NCBI GenBank assembly: GCA_021804345.1
Contig: JAJZHV010000054.1
Span: 1 to 7,202 of the forward strand
Direction: 5' to 3'
From: Pseudomonadota bacterium
Lineage (GTDB): Bacteria > Pseudomonadota > Gammaproteobacteria > Burkholderiales > Ferrovaceae
DNA: 7,202 bases
Shown here: piece after piece, positions 6,901 to 7,202 of the stretch
Layout: the number at the start of each line of letters is the position of its first letter
Position numbering within the stretch: the stretch's first letter is position 1
Translations under genes and position numbers: made by a program
The notes under the pieces: model-generated
Told to the model about the DNA's origin: nothing
Database searches by the model: none
The model's input: only the letters and a program-made list of their open reading frames with translations

Positions 6901-7202
6901 TTGGGCTTTCCGGGGAAAACGGTGACGAAGGGCGTGACATCCCCGTAAATGTGCAGAATCTCGAAGGAGCCATTGATAATGATGGAAGCAGGCACATAGC
7001 GGCGCATGGCCTCATCCATCAGGCGTCGCTCCATGTCGGGCATGGCCGCTTTGGGGGTGCCGCGTTCCGTGCCCTCTGGCAGCCGAAACGCCGAAATCGA
7101 GAGCCGGGACTCTCCATGCCGGCGACGATAGATGCGGGCAGGTTTCTCCACGGTGTCGAACAGGCCATCCTGCTGAAACACGCCTTCCGATTTGCCTAAA
7201 AA
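3972..7202 (-). CDS. CheB/CheR-type fusion with PAS, GGDEF and EAL domains (5' end outside window)
   Basis: A multidomain signalling protein, probably cytoplasmic; no membrane segment is visible. Numbering is from the GTG at 7181, but that is not the true start: the frame stays open to the window edge and reads FLGKSEG before it, the end of a CheR methyltransferase domain as found in CheB-CheR fusions, followed by DGLFDTVEKPARIYRRR. Then come a PAS-like segment (55-165), a coiled coil (183-272) with NEE every seven residues, and PAS domains near 272-380, 383-505 and 505-625. GGDEF (628-790) has FGGDEF at 711-716 and an RGPD inhibitory-site motif at 703-706, five residues before GGDEF. EAL (805-1050) has VEALVRW, INVS, LEVTES, IDDFGTGYSS, AEGIE and GQG. 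In LKID the Asp is Ala982. Diguanylate cyclase activity with feedback inhibition is likely; phosphodiesterase activity is doubtful. Inputs and methylation targets are unknown. Transcription runs toward ilvD. Confidence 0.95.
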   Translation of the reverse strand, partial: FLGKSEGVFQQDGLFDTVEKPARIYRRRHGESRLSISAFRLPEGTERGTPKAAMPDMERRLMDEAMRRYVPASIIINGSFEILHIYGDVTPFVTVFPGKPNFNLQHLMRKELRGDLQVLQHHAQHKQESANGRAHPITIGTQSRELRLAVHPIAHESLGTPLFLVCFEILPQALPASSDSNNLLSDDNRNMQELEDELISTRERLQTVIEELETSNEEMQALNEEVVAANEELQSSNEELEAANEELQSSNEELTTVNEELQVRSGELADLLNDLENIQNSVGFPVLVCNEKLELIRFNSPAASLFMLSNAALRQPLSTLRLPVGMVDFSGMVHQSILSNRTTEEHVFSNERHYLLHASPYDTRSKGTKGAIIVMLDYTERLVAERETRKNRETLLAIMNNSLSLVSLKDLAGRYEFVNRQFETFFGVSSAQVLGKTDAQIFPRKIADDFRTKELEVVRKKMPLEFEDRLPAVAGKERFLQAMRFPLLDEEGVVYSVCTQATDVTEHKHAADQLRLAARVFDRAGEGIIVTDPERIILTVNGAFTLVTGFSAEEAVGKTPRLLSSGRHDQAFYQSMWEELNKRGWWQGEIWNRRKNGEIYPEWLTVNVVRDPQGAIINYVGIFSDISVVKESQRRVEFLATHDDLTNLPNRPLFMDRLRQAIAHAERSGDPFAVLFIDLDNFKVINDSLGHAAGDDLLKEVARRLRQCVRGPDTVARFGGDEFALLIEQATVSEVETTAQRIAEDLRKPYLIERQNIYPGASIGICLYPEDGTDPESLLKNADSAMYRAKDSGKNTHHFFTAELKHTADERLRLESALRLAVDKGDFSLVYQPQWDLTQKTLLGVEALVRWQCADEPIPPSKFIPMAEQMGLINRLGEWVATQACLQLSQWQQQGVPVPRLSINVSVEQFKRGNVPAMMLRLLSQYTLDPACITLEVTESALMQNIPHTRQVLQELKALGVMISIDDFGTGYSSLAYLRKFPINELKIAQEFVWDMGDDPEDETIPRTIVAMAKTMGFSVVAEGIETEKQLAVLRRVGCDIGQGFLVAKPISAEQLLLSYKDLGQCGSPVCMDNLL
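6414..6563 (-). repeat. 21-bp coding repeats for seven NEE heptads in the coiled coil
   Basis: Residues 207-256 of the signalling protein contain NEE starting at 209, 216, 223, 230, 237, 244 and 251, exactly seven residues apart, so the DNA has a 21-bp period. Two 14-residue units with NEELQSSNEELEAA-like sequence are nearly identical. This linker is typical of CheB-CheR fusions and probably forms a parallel dimer helix carrying signals between the CheR side and the PAS domains. Synonymous codons vary between copies, so this is an old repeat and not a recent duplication. Confidence 0.85.

Noticed and set aside
6370..6948. Plus-strand Ser-rich open frame with repeated SSSLEDCNSSL-like units
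   Set aside because: This is another antisense frame of the same 21-bp repeat; it has no ribosome site and no recognisable domain.
7179..7181. GTG as the true start of the signalling gene
   Set aside because: The frame is open to the window edge and the residues before the GTG match the end of a CheR domain, so the gene continues upstream.

Overview
The window holds the end of one operon-like unit and three other units of an ordinary chromosome, about 60% GC. The dihydroxy-acid dehydratase is of the E. coli type, and CheB/CheR and c-di-GMP proteins are abundant in proteobacteria, so a gamma-proteobacterium or a relative such as the Acidithiobacillia is likely. That placement is an inference and no marker gene fixes it. 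No rRNA, tRNA, CRISPR array or complete mobile element is visible.

Layout. Positions 2-37 (+) hold what looks like the last 11 codons of an upstream gene. Positions 74-1318 (+) encode a 12-segment MFS sugar transporter of the FucP/NagP/GluP (FHS) family. Convergent to it is a yefM-yoeB toxin-antitoxin operon on the minus strand (1863 down to 1338). The antitoxin is intact. The toxin is broken by a single-base frameshift 14 codons before its natural end, which removes the catalytic His-Tyr tail. Upstream of the antitoxin is a well-formed YefM-type operator: two TGTACA-like hexamers with centres 12 bp apart, overlapping a plausible promoter. The roughly 200 bp between the operon and ilvD contain an open but startless frame whose stop meets the ilvD stop in a shared TTAA.

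The rest of the window is two genes on the minus strand. Transcription enters from the right edge through a very large signalling gene (7202 down to 3972, 5' end outside the window). After 48 bp it reaches ilvD (3922 down to 2063), an apparently intact enzyme of valine, leucine and isoleucine synthesis. The visible signalling protein is the rear part of a CheB-CheR fusion: end of the CheR domain, PAS, a coiled coil of seven NEE heptads, three more PAS domains, then GGDEF and EAL. It would join receptor-methylation machinery to c-di-GMP turnover in one chain. The GGDEF active site and inhibitory site look intact. The EAL domain keeps most catalytic residues but has Ala in place of the conserved Asp of the LKID motif.

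The most interesting points are this CheB/CheR-PAS-GGDEF-EAL architecture with its altered EAL site, and the disabled YoeB toxin still sitting behind an intact antitoxin and operator. No functional link between the signalling protein and ilvD can be seen. Nothing here is clearly a wholly new system.
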